From Arthrobacter sp. PsM3 (GTDB taxonomy: Bacteria; Actinomycetota; Actinomycetes; Actinomycetales; Micrococcaceae), in the NCBI RefSeq assembly GCF_030433895.1, contig NZ_JARUXE010000032.1:1-55675 (forward strand): a stretch of DNA of 55,675 nucleotides, given 5' to 3'. The first letter of the stretch is position 1; every line of letters starts with the position of its first letter. Shown piece by piece: positions 21,254 to 30,662 of the stretch. Position numbers and translations under genes: made by a program. Below the pieces are notes generated by a model that was not told the origin of the DNA, searched no databases, and was given only the letters and a program-made list of their open reading frames with translations.

Positions 21254-22818
21254 TCCAGGCGCCGGGGCGTCGACGACAGGATCTTGACAGCGCGGCCGAC
21301 GAACGCCCGGCTGACCGTGCGACCGGAACCAGCCGGCGTCGAACGTTCTGGTGGGCTTTCCTGGTCCTCATGGGCCTTTCCAGCGCCTGGACCTTTGCCA
21401 CCCCGCTGATGGGGGTGCCCGACGAACCCGCCCACGTCATCAAGGCTGCCGCCGTGGTCCGCGGCGAACTCACTGGCCGTGAAATGCCGGGCGGCGGCGC
21501 GTTCCAGCTTGTTACGGTGCCGGCCGGCATCGGCTATTACGACACATTCGGCTGCTTCGCCCAGAAGAAGGACACGCCGCCGTCCTGCGTCCCGCCGTTC
21601 AGCGGCGACCGGAGCGCCCTGGCGGACGCCCGGACCTCCGCCGGCAACTACAACCCGCTCTACTACGCCGTTGTCGGGCTGCCGTCCCTTCTGAACAACG
21701 GCGCGGCCGCCGTGTACGGGATGCGGCTCGTCAGTGCCCTGCTCAGCTGCCTGTTCCTCGCCTCTGCCTTTTCGGCGCTCTCCGGGCTGCGGCGCCGGAA
21801 ATGGGCGGTGGCCGCCACAGCCGCCGCGATGACACCGATGGTGCTGTTCCTCAACGGGGCCGTGAACCCGAATTCCCTGGAATACGCCACCTCGGCCGCC
21901 CTGCTGGCCCACCTGGTGCTGCTGCTGGAGCGTTCGGCTGAACCGGGCGCCTACCGGCGCTTAGTCCCCGTCATCACAGCGGCCGCCTGCGTCCTGGCGA
22001 ACACCAAAGGCCTGTCCCTGCTCTGGCTGGCGCTGATGGCCGTCACAGCAGGCATTCTTGGCACCTGGCCGCAGATCAGGGCGTTGAGCCGCAACGCCTG
22101 GGTGTGGGCCGGGACCGCGGCGATTGGGTTGTCCTGCGCCTTCGCGCTCTACTGGCTCACGCGGCATGACAGCCTCTCCAGCAATCCCTTCGAAGCGGCA
22201 GGTTCCTCCCCGCTCACCGGCGCAGAGATCATGCTGGACCGGACTTTTGACTACGCCACGGGATACGTCGGACAGTTTGGCTGGCTGGAGGTGCCGGCGC
22301 CGATGGGGGCGTTTGTGCTCTGGCTGGGGCTCGGCGCGGCGCTCGTGATGGCCGCCGTCGTGCTGGCCAGGGGCCGCGGGCGGAGCGCAACGGTCTTCCT
22401 GCTCGCCGCCCTGCTACTGCTTCCGCCGCTGCTCCAGGCCGAGGCTGTCCGGACGATCGGAATCGTCTGGCAGGGCCGGTACATCCTCGCCGTCTTCGTC
22501 CCGCTGCTGATGGTCTGCGGCATCGCGCTGGACCGGATGGATGCCCGCGGGTTCTCGCCGCAGGCCGCGGCGATCCTCAACGCCACGGCAATCCTCGTTG
22601 CCGTCTTCCAGTTCTGGACCTTCGCGCACACCCTGCGGCGCTATGTGACAGGATGGGCGGTCGACCGCCGCTGGTTCGAGATGATCACCAACCCGTCCTG
22701 GCAGCCCCCGGGCGGCACGCTGCTGTGTCTTGCCGGCTTCGCCGTGATGCTGGTCCTGGCGCTGTGGCTGCTGCGCCGGGCTGTCCGCGCGGAACGCCGG
22801 ACGGACCTCCCGGCCTGA
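21250..22818 (+). CDS. DUF2142 polytopic membrane protein 2
   Basis: A 522-aa paralogue of the protein at 15602, colinear over its whole length. It shares PDEPAHVIKAAAVVRGEL, YGMRLVSALL, NPNSLEYA, ANTKGLSLLWL and VWQGRYILAVF. It has about ten to twelve helices and the acidic PDEPAH motif after helix 1. TTG at 21250 overlaps the rmlA stop. It converges on the next gene with only nine bases between stops. Two copies in one locus suggest two different acceptors or donors. It is probably a GT-C-like enzyme or polymerase, unproven. Confidence 0.84.
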   Translation: MIQAPGRRRQDLDSAADERPADRATGTSRRRTFWWAFLVLMGLSSAWTFATPLMGVPDEPAHVIKAAAVVRGELTGREMPGGGAFQLVTVPAGIGYYDTFGCFAQKKDTPPSCVPPFSGDRSALADARTSAGNYNPLYYAVVGLPSLLNNGAAAVYGMRLVSALLSCLFLASAFSALSGLRRRKWAVAATAAAMTPMVLFLNGAVNPNSLEYATSAALLAHLVLLLERSAEPGAYRRLVPVITAAACVLANTKGLSLLWLALMAVTAGILGTWPQIRALSRNAWVWAGTAAIGLSCAFALYWLTRHDSLSSNPFEAAGSSPLTGAEIMLDRTFDYATGYVGQFGWLEVPAPMGAFVLWLGLGAALVMAAVVLARGRGRSATVFLLAALLLLPPLLQAEAVRTIGIVWQGRYILAVFVPLLMVCGIALDRMDARGFSPQAAAILNATAILVAVFQFWTFAHTLRRYVTGWAVDRRWFEMITNPSWQPPGGTLLCLAGFAVMLVLALWLLRRAVRAERRTDLPA

Positions 22819-22827
22819 GGCCTGACC

Positions 22828-24783
22828 TCATCGGACGGCGTAGACGTAGGCAGGCTTTCCCTGCCACTGAAGTTCAGAATCCAAGGTCAGGCACGCTGCT
22901 TCGAGCGGCCGCGAGGAGATGATCCTGTCGAGGTTCTGCCAGGCACCCTTGAGCGTGCAGGGATCGATGCCGACCCCGACGGCGTCGAAGTCGTTCGTCT
23001 CGTAGGACGTCGGCTGGCCCGGAGCCCACGCGAAGAAGATGTAGCCGCCCCCGCGGTTCCACTTGTTGGCAAATTCCGAGGTGGGATCCAGCTTCTGCCA
23101 CGCCGCCACGTCCGGGCCGGACCGCTGGAGTCCTGAGAGGGACGGCATCCCGTTGGCCAGCAACAGGGTGTTCAGCGACGGGCTGTCAGCTGCCCAGAGC
23201 TTCCCCTCGGCCCTCGCCGCAGGCGCCTGTGCCGCCACTGCCTTGGCGGTGTCAGAGGCCCGCAGATCGCCCAGGCCAGCAAGTACCGGGTTCGCCCGTG
23301 CCACGGGCAGGGCTGCCAGGACGACGCAGAGCGCCAGGGGCCACAGCCGCTGGGGGTATTTCGTCACGGCAGCGACCGCCACGCCGACCGCGGCCGACAC
23401 CAGGAGTATGAGCGTGGTCGACAGCGACGGCAAATCCGACGCCTTCAGCAACGACGCCGCGTACCCTGAGGCAAGGCCGCAGGCCGCGCCGGCCAGGAGC
23501 GGCACGCGCCATGTCACCGGCGGGGACCACCGGCTGAGCAGGAGGCCCACGAGGATCACCGCGAGCACGCCCACCACCTGGGCTGCCCTCGGCGGCGTGA
23601 CGAGGTTCAGCAGCGGGAATTTCTGGCTCATGGGGCCAAGGTCCAGGCTGATCCAGACGATCCACATCGCGGACCACGTTCCGAACGTCCATTCGACGAT
23701 GTTGTCCCGGAAGGTCAGCCGCCATTGTGCGGCCAGCAGGATGATGAGGATCCACACGAAGAACACGGTGAAAGAGGATGACAATTCGCTCGCATTGATG
23801 CCGACCGGTTCGCTGTACTGCAGCGGCCCCAGGGCCGGAGCCCCGAGAATACGGCCCAGCGGCTGGGCATCCGATTCCACCCGCCGCGAGCCCGGATAGA
23901 CCGTGCTGAACAGGGCCTGGAGTCCTTCCCGGTTCTCAAACAGCGTTCCAGCGCCAAAGACCACGGCAGTGCCACCGGTGATGAGCACCGATTTCAGCCG
24001 GGGTGCCCAGCCGCCGCCGCGGAGCAGGATCCACAGCGTCGAGCCGATCAGGACCGGGAGGCCGAGCAGCAGGGACCACGGCGCATAGAAGCTGGGCAGG
24101 CCCGCGATCAGGATGCCCCCGAGGACCGCCATCCCGGCCGGGGCCAGCCGCTGTCCCTTCCCGAAGCGCTGGAAGGCGGCGATCATGAGCACGCAGCCGC
24201 CCAGCGTGTAGGCGATCAGGGCTACTGGCATCAGGGACCACCACGCGCTCGACGGCGACAGCACAATCAGGATCGCGGCGAACCAACCGAAGCGGCGGGA
24301 GCGGCCGAGCTGGTGGAACCAGGTCGGCATGGCCAGCAGCAGGATCAGCGACGGGAGCCACCAGTGCGCGGCGAAGAGCATCTGCTCGGGAACGACCGCG
24401 GCGGCACGGAGCATGGTCGAGTCGAAAAAGACGAACTGCTCAAAGAAACCGTCGGTCGGGAACCGGTGCACCAGATCGGCCCGCGCGGCGAGCGGACTGA
24501 GGCTCGGGGCGCCGTGGGTCGCCAGGATGGAGATGACAATGGCCGAAAAGGCGTGGATCTCATCGGACCGGATCGGCCGGGACTTGCCGAACTGCCAGCC
24601 CAGCGGGTTGGCGGGATCCTGCCGAAGTTCTGAAATGCCAACATTGGACGTCGTGATGCCGAACAGCACGAGGGCCACGAAGACCAGCACCGTGATCAGG
24701 CGCGCCAGACGGTCATTGACACAAACCCAGCGGTGGAAGCTGCGGCCCGCATCGGCAACAGGCGTGGGAAATCTCATTTTCAA
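22828..24783 (-). CDS. Large polytopic membrane protein, possible GT-C enzyme
   Basis: A 651-aa protein with about twelve hydrophobic helices between residues 30 and 500 and a soluble C-terminal extracytoplasmic domain of about 120 residues (from LGDLRASDTAKAV). Shortly after helix 1 is SRPIRSDEIHAFSA, an acidic pair followed by His, as in GT-C transferases. I do not recognise a named family with confidence. The C-terminal domain resembles the tails of large wall-glycan transferases in having a Trp- and Gly-rich core (WNRGGGYIFFAW). It is transcribed toward the DUF2142 gene. Function in glycan decoration is inferred from locus and topology. Confidence 0.65.
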   Translation of the reverse strand: MKMRFPTPVADAGRSFHRWVCVNDRLARLITVLVFVALVLFGITTSNVGISELRQDPANPLGWQFGKSRPIRSDEIHAFSAIVISILATHGAPSLSPLAARADLVHRFPTDGFFEQFVFFDSTMLRAAAVVPEQMLFAAHWWLPSLILLLAMPTWFHQLGRSRRFGWFAAILIVLSPSSAWWSLMPVALIAYTLGGCVLMIAAFQRFGKGQRLAPAGMAVLGGILIAGLPSFYAPWSLLLGLPVLIGSTLWILLRGGGWAPRLKSVLITGGTAVVFGAGTLFENREGLQALFSTVYPGSRRVESDAQPLGRILGAPALGPLQYSEPVGINASELSSSFTVFFVWILIILLAAQWRLTFRDNIVEWTFGTWSAMWIVWISLDLGPMSQKFPLLNLVTPPRAAQVVGVLAVILVGLLLSRWSPPVTWRVPLLAGAACGLASGYAASLLKASDLPSLSTTLILLVSAAVGVAVAAVTKYPQRLWPLALCVVLAALPVARANPVLAGLGDLRASDTAKAVAAQAPAARAEGKLWAADSPSLNTLLLANGMPSLSGLQRSGPDVAAWQKLDPTSEFANKWNRGGGYIFFAWAPGQPTSYETNDFDAVGVGIDPCTLKGAWQNLDRIISSRPLEAACLTLDSELQWQGKPAYVYAVR

Positions 24784-24871
24784 CTAAGTTCCTCCGTGCG
24801 CTCCACACCATCGCGCGCACGTCCATCCGGACGTGCTGCTGGGAGGCTGATAGTCAGATTAATCCTGGCGA
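24784..24871. other. Short spacer, no gene seen
   Basis: These 88 bases between two minus-strand genes hold no gene or strong hairpin. They presumably contain the promoter of the 651-aa gene, though no convincing boxes stand out. Confidence 0.3.
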
Positions 24872-25309
24872 TCACTCAGTGGGCCGCTGCGGCTGCCATT
24901 CTGTCGCAGCCGACGGAGCGGCCGGCGCGTCCCGGCCCGCATCGCCGGCGGCAGACGACAGGGCCTCGACCTTGCGTTCGAGCTCTTCAAGCCGGACGCG
25001 GCCGATGGCGGCTTCCTCGGACAGGGTGCGCGCCTCTTCTTCAAGAACGGATACCTCCCACGAGAGGTGCAGGGCGACGCCGGTCAGGAAGATGATGCCC
25101 ATCGCGAAGAGCAGATTGGACGGCACCTGCACGCCGAACAGGGCAGTGACCCCCCGCAGCATGCCTGGGATCGCCGTAAGCACAAGGCTGGCGATACCGA
25201 CCAGCAGCCACAAAAAGGCGTACTTTTCCCGCAGGCCCTTGCCGCGGAGCAGGAACACGACGCTGCCCAGGACAAGCAAGGAGAAGATGAGGGCTGCAAT
25301 GCTTTCCAC
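24872..25309 (-). CDS. DUF2304 membrane protein
   Basis: A 145-aa protein with three hydrophobic helices (about 3-20, 30-52 and 66-85) and the DUF2304 signature LLRGKGLREKYAFLWLL. A predicted coiled coil rich in Glu and Arg (VLEEEARTLSEEAAIGRVRL) and a Pro/Ala tail follow. DUF2304 proteins usually sit next to a soluble GT2 polyprenyl-phosphate glycosyltransferase and may anchor it to the membrane; here the GT2 gene ends two bases upstream. The GTG at 25309 is my choice, since the upstream frame lies inside that gene. Confidence 0.8.
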   Translation of the reverse strand: MESIAALIFSLLVLGSVVFLLRGKGLREKYAFLWLLVGIASLVLTAIPGMLRGVTALFGVQVPSNLLFAMGIIFLTGVALHLSWEVSVLEEEARTLSEEAAIGRVRLEELERKVEALSSAAGDAGRDAPAAPSAATEWQPQRPTE

Positions 25310-25311
25310 GG

Positions 25312-26070
25312 TCAGATATCGCTTTCGTGAGGTGTGCGGGCTTTGCCGCGGGTCATGGCAAACAGCAGTGCCAACAATGACCGGACCAGGTAGATCGCCG
25401 ACTTGGCCGGGTTGTGGCTGGGCTGCCCGCCCTGACGGGGCCGCATCTCGACTCCGGTCTGCGAAACGACGCACCCTGAGCGGATCGCCACTACGAGCGA
25501 GTCGATCGTGTCGCCCAGGTACTCGGCGGGATAATGCTTGAGGTACTGGGAAATCGCGCGGACGTTGCCGGCGCGGAACCCTGAGGTCACATCCGTCAGC
25601 TCTGTGCCGGCGATCCGGGAAATCACGGCAGCGAGCAAGCGCATCGCCCATTTCCTGGGTCCGCTGACTGTGTACTGCCCTTTCTCCGCGAACCGGGCCC
25701 CGATCGAAATATCTGAATGCTCCAGGCCGGCAATCACCGACGGAATATCCTTGGGGTCGTGCTGCCCGTCCGCGTCCACCTGCACGACGGCGTCGTAGCC
25801 CATCCGGTGCGCGTACTTAAACCCGGCCCGCATCGCGCCGCCGACACCGAGGTTGAAGGGCAGCCGAAGGACATGCGCACCGGCGGCCTCGGCAAGTTCC
25901 GGGGTGCCGTCGTCGGAACCGTCGTCAACGACGAGAACGTCGTAGTCCCGCCCGAGGTCGAGGACCTCCCGGACGGTGTTGCCAATGCAGTCCCGCTCGT
26001 TCCACGCCGGCATGATCACCAAGACCCTGGTCGCGGCTGGAAAACGCACTTTGCTCCCGACTTCTGTCAT
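25312..26070 (-). CDS. GT2 glycosyltransferase, polyprenyl-phosphate type
   Basis: A 252-aa GT-A fold enzyme of family GT2, close to dolichol/polyprenyl-phosphate mannosyltransferases. Visible motifs are MPAWNERD, VVDDGSDDGT and the metal-binding VDADGQHDP. RFAEKGQYTVSG and TDVTSGFRA follow the DPM pattern. It lacks membrane helices of its own, which fits pairing with the DUF2304 protein directly downstream. The ATG at 26070 lies four bases after the YfhO-like stop. It probably loads a sugar on polyprenyl phosphate at the cytoplasmic face for use by the GT-C-like proteins. Confidence 0.9.
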   Translation of the reverse strand: MTEVGSKVRFPAATRVLVIMPAWNERDCIGNTVREVLDLGRDYDVLVVDDGSDDGTPELAEAAGAHVLRLPFNLGVGGAMRAGFKYAHRMGYDAVVQVDADGQHDPKDIPSVIAGLEHSDISIGARFAEKGQYTVSGPRKWAMRLLAAVISRIAGTELTDVTSGFRAGNVRAISQYLKHYPAEYLGDTIDSLVVAIRSGCVVSQTGVEMRPRQGGQPSHNPAKSAIYLVRSLLALLFAMTRGKARTPHESDI

Positions 26071-26074
26071 GTTG

Positions 26075-28351
26075 CTACTTCGTCCCCTCATGTACTGTTT
26101 CCGGCTTCCCCGACGGATCCCGGCGTGAACGCCGCATGGCCACAAAGCTCCAGCCCAGCATTCCTGCGACGGCGACAGCCCAGACAGGAATGCCGATCCG
26201 CCAGCCGGGCGGCTCGAAGCTGACGGTGATGAGCTTGCCCTGGGCATCTGACGGGATTTCCAGCCCGAGCAGGTACCCGCCCACGGGACGCTCCATCAAC
26301 GCTGCCCCATCCACGGTGTAGCCCGGCCAGGGCAGCCGGCTGAGGGCAGCACGGCCGCCCCCAGCCGGAACCTCATCGACCTTGAGCACGATTTTGGTGT
26401 CGTCCCTGGAGACCTCGGTCAGGCGGGTGCCGGGCTGGCTCCAGCTCAGGCCGCCGGCCGGGCCAAGAGGTATGTCCCGGCTCCACAGCACGGTTCCATC
26501 GGTCTCTGCGGCAACGTGCCAGCCGGCAGGAACGGGGGGGATCTCCAATCCCTCTTTCCGCGAGACGTAGTTGTTGGACGCCATGGCCACCTGCGGCCGG
26601 TTGAACGACTCCTTGAGGATCTGCACATTGTCGATGTGCATCTCATCAACCAGCATCAGGCCCGTTTCCGCACGGCGGTGGAAGAGCCGCTCCGCCAGCT
26701 CCGGGCACGTGCCGCCCAAATAGCGCAGGCACAGGAGCTCGTTGAACTTCGAGAAACCTACCAGCTGGTAGCGGTTCATCACGCTGGCGTCGCTGAGGTA
26801 CCAGGCATTGGCCATGAGGGTCTGTTCCCACGTCGCCTTCTCCTGCGGGTAGTCCAGTGCGTCACCGACAACCAGGACGTCGTTCTGGACACCCTTGAGC
26901 ACGCCCTTGTACGTGGAGACATCTGCCGGCTGGTTGGCGATGGAGAGGCCGCTCTTGGCGGACGTCCGGTGCTGCAGCAGGGTGGTGGCGGTCGTAGCCA
27001 GCATCACACCGATGGCGATCAGCGACAGGGCGCTCAGGCCGAATTTGTTCCAGCGGTGCGACTGCGCTTCAGGATGGTTCAGGAGCCACCACAGGGCCGT
27101 GAGCGCTCCCGCGACGAGGACGGCCGCAACAAGAATCGTGAAATAACGCGATGGGACCTGCGCCCAGCCGAGGTACGATCCGAGCACTACGAGGCCTAGC
27201 GCGAAAAACAGCGACGGGCGCCCGATATGCGGCCGCCGTGCGCGTGCGAGTGCCACGATCACCAGGAGCACCGCCCCGGTTGCCACATACGGCATGAACC
27301 GGGCGGGATACCGGAGGGGCCCGATCGTCGTCGGCAGAAGGACGAAGGCGACGGCGGCGGCCAGGAAGAAGAAGAGGTCGCGCAGCTCGGGGGTCAGCTT
27401 CTTGAATCGGCTCCAGCTCACGAAGGCGATCGCCGGCAGGAACCACGCGATGTACGCAGCGGGGCTGGTGGCGCCCGTCCCGGGCCACCACCACGAGAGA
27501 AGCTGGGGATACGCGGTGGCGATCGGTGCCATGAGCAGACTGTTGAAATCGATGCTCATATAATCGTCGTTGGAAATGCCGGTGGTTCCACGCGTTGTCA
27601 CCGCCGCGGTCAGCACGCCGGGCAGGAACACGACAACGGCCACGAGTCCCATCGAAACACCGGTCACCGCGATGCGGATCGCCGGGCGCCAGGCCTTGCG
27701 GATCAGGGTTTCAACACCAACGGCGAGCAAAATGAATCCGATCGCGACGGTGCCGGCCACATAGCCCACGGTGACAATGAGGTACCCGGTGACGAAAGCC
27801 CAGAACGGGTTCCTCTTGCCGACCATCAGTTGTCGCAGTTCGGCCCAGAAGAAGGGGAAGATGGCCCACACGAGCGCCCCTGTCACCCACGAGGGTGCAT
27901 CGAAGTACATCGTGAAGCCGTTCAGCGGTACGGCAATACCGGCGACGAAGGCCCACTCCGGGGACAGCGAATAGCTCCGGGCCAGGACGAAGGTCCCCAT
28001 GCCGGCCACCACCAGCATGATGACCTTCAGGACAGTGGTCAGGACCACCGTATTCGGGCTGATGTACGCCAGGACGCCGAAAAGCATGACCAAAGGGTTC
28101 CAGGTGCCCCATTGTCCCTCGGCAATGTAATTTCCGCTCGACCAGACTGCCGGGTTGAGGACCGGAACCTTCCCCTGGAAAAGGCTTTCACCAAGGTGGT
28201 ACCAGACCCCGTAGGCGCCGTTTTCGGTGTCGTCCTGAAAATAGAAGCGGCCGTAGAATATGAGCGGAATGAGGCTCAGCACCAACACTGATCCGGCGGT
28301 CAGCAATAGCCATTTCCTGTTGCGCGACGAGGACGATAGGGAAGGCTGCAA
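26075..28351 (-). CDS. YfhO-like membrane protein 1
   Basis: A 758-aa protein with about twelve helices and a large extracytoplasmic C-terminal domain (about 460-715) closed by a final helix. Right after helix 1 is FYFQDDTENGAYGVW, with the acidic pair expected of a GT-C active site. The C-terminal domain ends in LSRLPWPGYTVDG and VSFEPPGWRIG, as in YfhO proteins, which glycosylate teichoic or lipoteichoic acids in Bacillus and Listeria. It begins an operon with a GT2 and DUF2304 downstream, a plausible complete donor-plus-transferase set. A paralogue is at 32191. Confidence 0.85.
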   Translation of the reverse strand: MQPSLSSSSRNRKWLLLTAGSVLVLSLIPLIFYGRFYFQDDTENGAYGVWYHLGESLFQGKVPVLNPAVWSSGNYIAEGQWGTWNPLVMLFGVLAYISPNTVVLTTVLKVIMLVVAGMGTFVLARSYSLSPEWAFVAGIAVPLNGFTMYFDAPSWVTGALVWAIFPFFWAELRQLMVGKRNPFWAFVTGYLIVTVGYVAGTVAIGFILLAVGVETLIRKAWRPAIRIAVTGVSMGLVAVVVFLPGVLTAAVTTRGTTGISNDDYMSIDFNSLLMAPIATAYPQLLSWWWPGTGATSPAAYIAWFLPAIAFVSWSRFKKLTPELRDLFFFLAAAVAFVLLPTTIGPLRYPARFMPYVATGAVLLVIVALARARRPHIGRPSLFFALGLVVLGSYLGWAQVPSRYFTILVAAVLVAGALTALWWLLNHPEAQSHRWNKFGLSALSLIAIGVMLATTATTLLQHRTSAKSGLSIANQPADVSTYKGVLKGVQNDVLVVGDALDYPQEKATWEQTLMANAWYLSDASVMNRYQLVGFSKFNELLCLRYLGGTCPELAERLFHRRAETGLMLVDEMHIDNVQILKESFNRPQVAMASNNYVSRKEGLEIPPVPAGWHVAAETDGTVLWSRDIPLGPAGGLSWSQPGTRLTEVSRDDTKIVLKVDEVPAGGGRAALSRLPWPGYTVDGAALMERPVGGYLLGLEIPSDAQGKLITVSFEPPGWRIGIPVWAVAVAGMLGWSFVAMRRSRRDPSGKPETVHEGTK

Positions 28352-28530
28352 TTCACGATCCGTTCAGTTTGGGCATACGTCCACCGCAGGACGGCGCGCG
28401 AGGGACAGGTTCATATTACCCGAGTGGACCTTCCCGGGCTCCAAACAACGGCCCCGGCACGGCGCGGACCGGCTCCACCGGAGAGCCCCTGCGACAACGG
28501 TGATGACAGGAGCCGGTAGAATCTCCTGAT
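28352..28530. promoter_or_regulatory. Divergent promoters
   Basis: No gene is present in these 179 bases. On the plus strand TAGAAT at 28517-28522 ends eight bases before the ATG at 28531, suggesting a leaderless or near-leaderless GT2 mRNA. On the minus strand TAATAT at 28418-28413 is a good -10 for the YfhO-like operon. No strong -35 elements are seen for either. Confidence 0.45.
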
Positions 28531-29586
28531 ATGACACTCGCTCAACCAGAGACCAACTCGACGCCCCATCGCATATCCGTGGTCATCCCCGTATACCAGG
28601 GCGAGAAGACTCTGGTCGGAGTGGTCAATGAACTTCTCCCGTATCGGGAAGTGTCAACCACCAAGGGCGGACACGATTACGTGGTCTCGGAAGTCCTGCT
28701 GGTCTTCGATCACGGACCCGACAATTCCGCCGCCGTTATCCGGTCCCTCACGAGTTCCATTGACATTGTCCGTGGCGTCTGGCTGAGCCGGAACTTCGGG
28801 CAGCATGCTGCCACCCTGGCCGGAATGGCCTCCGCCGGCGGCGACTGGGTTGTCACCATGGATGAGGACGGCCAGCATGATCCCGCGGCCATCGCGGATC
28901 TGCTCGACACCGCCATGGCCGAGAACGCTTCCGTCACGTATGCGATGCCCAGCAACCCGGCCCCGCACGGTGTCCTCCGGAACATGGCGTCCAAGAGTGC
29001 CAAGCGCACGGTTCGTTTCCTGCTCTCCAGCGACGATGCCACGAGCTACCAGAGCTTCCGCCTGGTGACCGGCGAAGTCGCACGCTCCGTGGCCGCCTAT
29101 GCCGGCCACGGTGTCTACCTCGACGTCGCCATGGGCTGGATTGCCGATAAGACGGCGACCTGCCCGGTGATGCTGCGCGAGGAGGGCGACCGCCGCTCGG
29201 GTTACCGCCTGCGCTCATTGCTCTCCCATTTCTGGCGCATGGTGATCTCCAGCGGCACACGCGGGCTTCGCATGGTCAGCCTGGTCGGAGCCGTCTTCGC
29301 GCTCGCGGGCATCGGACTCGCCATCTACTTCGTGATCGCGTACCTGACCGGCCACGGAGCCGGACAACAGGGCTGGACCTCGACCATGGTGGTGCTGCTT
29401 GTCAGCACCGGGGCCATCCTTTTTGCCCTGGGGGTCATCGCGGAATACGTGGGCGTGAACGTGAATATGGCCATGGGGAAGCCCGCATACCTGATTGTGA
29501 GCGATCCGGCATTGGGCCCGCTCGGCAAGACCGTGCACAAGGCGCCGGCCACGTTGCCCTCCGGCCCGGTGGCTGATGCAGGCTAG
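28531..29586 (+). CDS. GT2 glycosyltransferase with C-terminal helices (GtrB-like)
   Basis: A 351-aa enzyme with an N-terminal GT-A domain (about 14-235; VVIPVYQGEKTL, the DEDGQHDPAAI metal site, SYQSFRLVTG) and two C-terminal membrane helices (about 252-275 and 288-312). This is the architecture of GtrB/ArnC-type polyprenyl-phosphate glycosyltransferases. No Shine-Dalgarno is seen; a -10 box eight bases upstream suggests a leaderless transcript. Its end overlaps the SDR gene by 11 bases and a GtrA-like gene follows, so it likely supplies a lipid-linked sugar that the GtrA-like protein flips. Confidence 0.9.
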   Translation: MTLAQPETNSTPHRISVVIPVYQGEKTLVGVVNELLPYREVSTTKGGHDYVVSEVLLVFDHGPDNSAAVIRSLTSSIDIVRGVWLSRNFGQHAATLAGMASAGGDWVVTMDEDGQHDPAAIADLLDTAMAENASVTYAMPSNPAPHGVLRNMASKSAKRTVRFLLSSDDATSYQSFRLVTGEVARSVAAYAGHGVYLDVAMGWIADKTATCPVMLREEGDRRSGYRLRSLLSHFWRMVISSGTRGLRMVSLVGAVFALAGIGLAIYFVIAYLTGHGAGQQGWTSTMVVLLVSTGAILFALGVIAEYVGVNVNMAMGKPAYLIVSDPALGPLGKTVHKAPATLPSGPVADAG

Positions 29587-30532
29587 GCCCACTTGGGTGG
29601 TTGGCGCCGGTGGACTCCTCGGCAAAGCCGTCGTCAGAGAACTCCAGTCCCGCGGTGTCCCTGTGCTGACCAGCACAATCCCCTGGTCCGATCCGGAGTC
29701 TGCGCTCGAAGCGTTCCGGGCGGGTGCCGAACGCCTCCGTGAAGCTGCTGCTTCAGGGCCGTGGACGGTTGCCTGGTGCGCAGGAGCAGGTGTCACCGGA
29801 ACCTCACCCGAGGCCCTCGAAGCGGAGCTCTCCCTGTTCGCCCAGGCTCTTGAAGTGTTCGAGGAAATACTCTGCGACGCCGGCGGGCAGGACGGGGCAA
29901 TGTTCCTGGCGTCCTCCGCCGGCGGGGTGTATGCCGGGTCCAGCACGCCACCCTTCACCGAGCACAGCCCGGTGCAGCCGCTGGCACCCTACGGCTTCGC
30001 TAAACTCCGCGCCGAAGCAGCGGTCGCCGACTTCGCGCGGCGTACCGGGGTCCGGACCCTTGTTGGCAGGGTCAGCAACCTGTACGGCCCGGGCCAGAAC
30101 CTGCGGAAGCCGCAAGGACTTATCTCGGTGTTCGCCAAGGCGCACCTGACGGGCGCGCCGGTATCGGTCTACGTGTCGCTGGACACCCTCCGGGACTACC
30201 TTTTCGTCGACGACGCGAGCCGGCTGGTCGCGGACGGGCTGGACCGCCTGGTGCGCCCCGACGTCCACCCGGGCGAGACAGTGGTCAAGATTCTGGCATC
30301 GCAGCGGGCCGACACCATCGGCAACCTCATCGGGGCCTGCCGTGCGATCTTCAAGCGCCGCCCGCTGATCATTCTGGGCGCCTCCCCGTTCGCGAAGGCC
30401 CAGGCGCATGACCTCCGTTTGAAATCCGTCGTCTGGCCGGAGCTTGACGCGCATCCAGTGACGCCGCTTGCGGTTGGGATCAACAACACGGTCCAGGAGG
30501 TCCAGCGCCTGGCCCTCGCGGGTCAACTCTGA
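29576..30532 (+). CDS. NAD-dependent sugar epimerase/dehydratase (SDR)
   Basis: A 318-aa extended SDR protein. The nucleotide loop is GAGGLLG at the N terminus, the catalytic Ser lies in FLASSAGGVYAGS and the active pair is YGFAK (YxxxK). VSNLYGPGQNLRKPQGL is typical of nucleotide-sugar epimerases. It is short on distinguishing features, so substrate cannot be named; UDP-Glc/UDP-Gal epimerase and dTDP-sugar reductase are both possible. The start overlaps the preceding GT2 by 11 bases, implying it makes the donor for that enzyme or its neighbours. Confidence 0.82.
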   Translation: MQARPTWVVGAGGLLGKAVVRELQSRGVPVLTSTIPWSDPESALEAFRAGAERLREAAASGPWTVAWCAGAGVTGTSPEALEAELSLFAQALEVFEEILCDAGGQDGAMFLASSAGGVYAGSSTPPFTEHSPVQPLAPYGFAKLRAEAAVADFARRTGVRTLVGRVSNLYGPGQNLRKPQGLISVFAKAHLTGAPVSVYVSLDTLRDYLFVDDASRLVADGLDRLVRPDVHPGETVVKILASQRADTIGNLIGACRAIFKRRPLIILGASPFAKAQAHDLRLKSVVWPELDAHPVTPLAVGINNTVQEVQRLALAGQL

Positions 30533-30662
30533 CCCCGCCCGAAACGGCCCCCCGCACGCCCGGCCGGAGCTGCCCGTTGTGACGGCGTTGCCGCTCTTCG
30601 GTAGTCTAGGGTGTGTCTTTGCCGGTTTTCGGCCCCAAGAGTCCAAGGAATAGGTGCGTCCC
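30533..30662 (+). promoter_or_regulatory. Spacer with a possible promoter
   Basis: This 130-base gap has no gene. TTGTGA at 30577 and TAGTCT at 30602 could form a -35/-10 pair, though the 19-base spacing is long. AAGGAATAGG at 30645-30654 is the ribosome-binding site of the next gene. Confidence 0.35.

Noticed and set aside
22819..22827. Terminator between convergent DUF2142 and 651-aa genes
   Set aside because: Only nine bases separate the stops. A tiny GGCC-TGA-GGCC repeat is too short to call a terminator.
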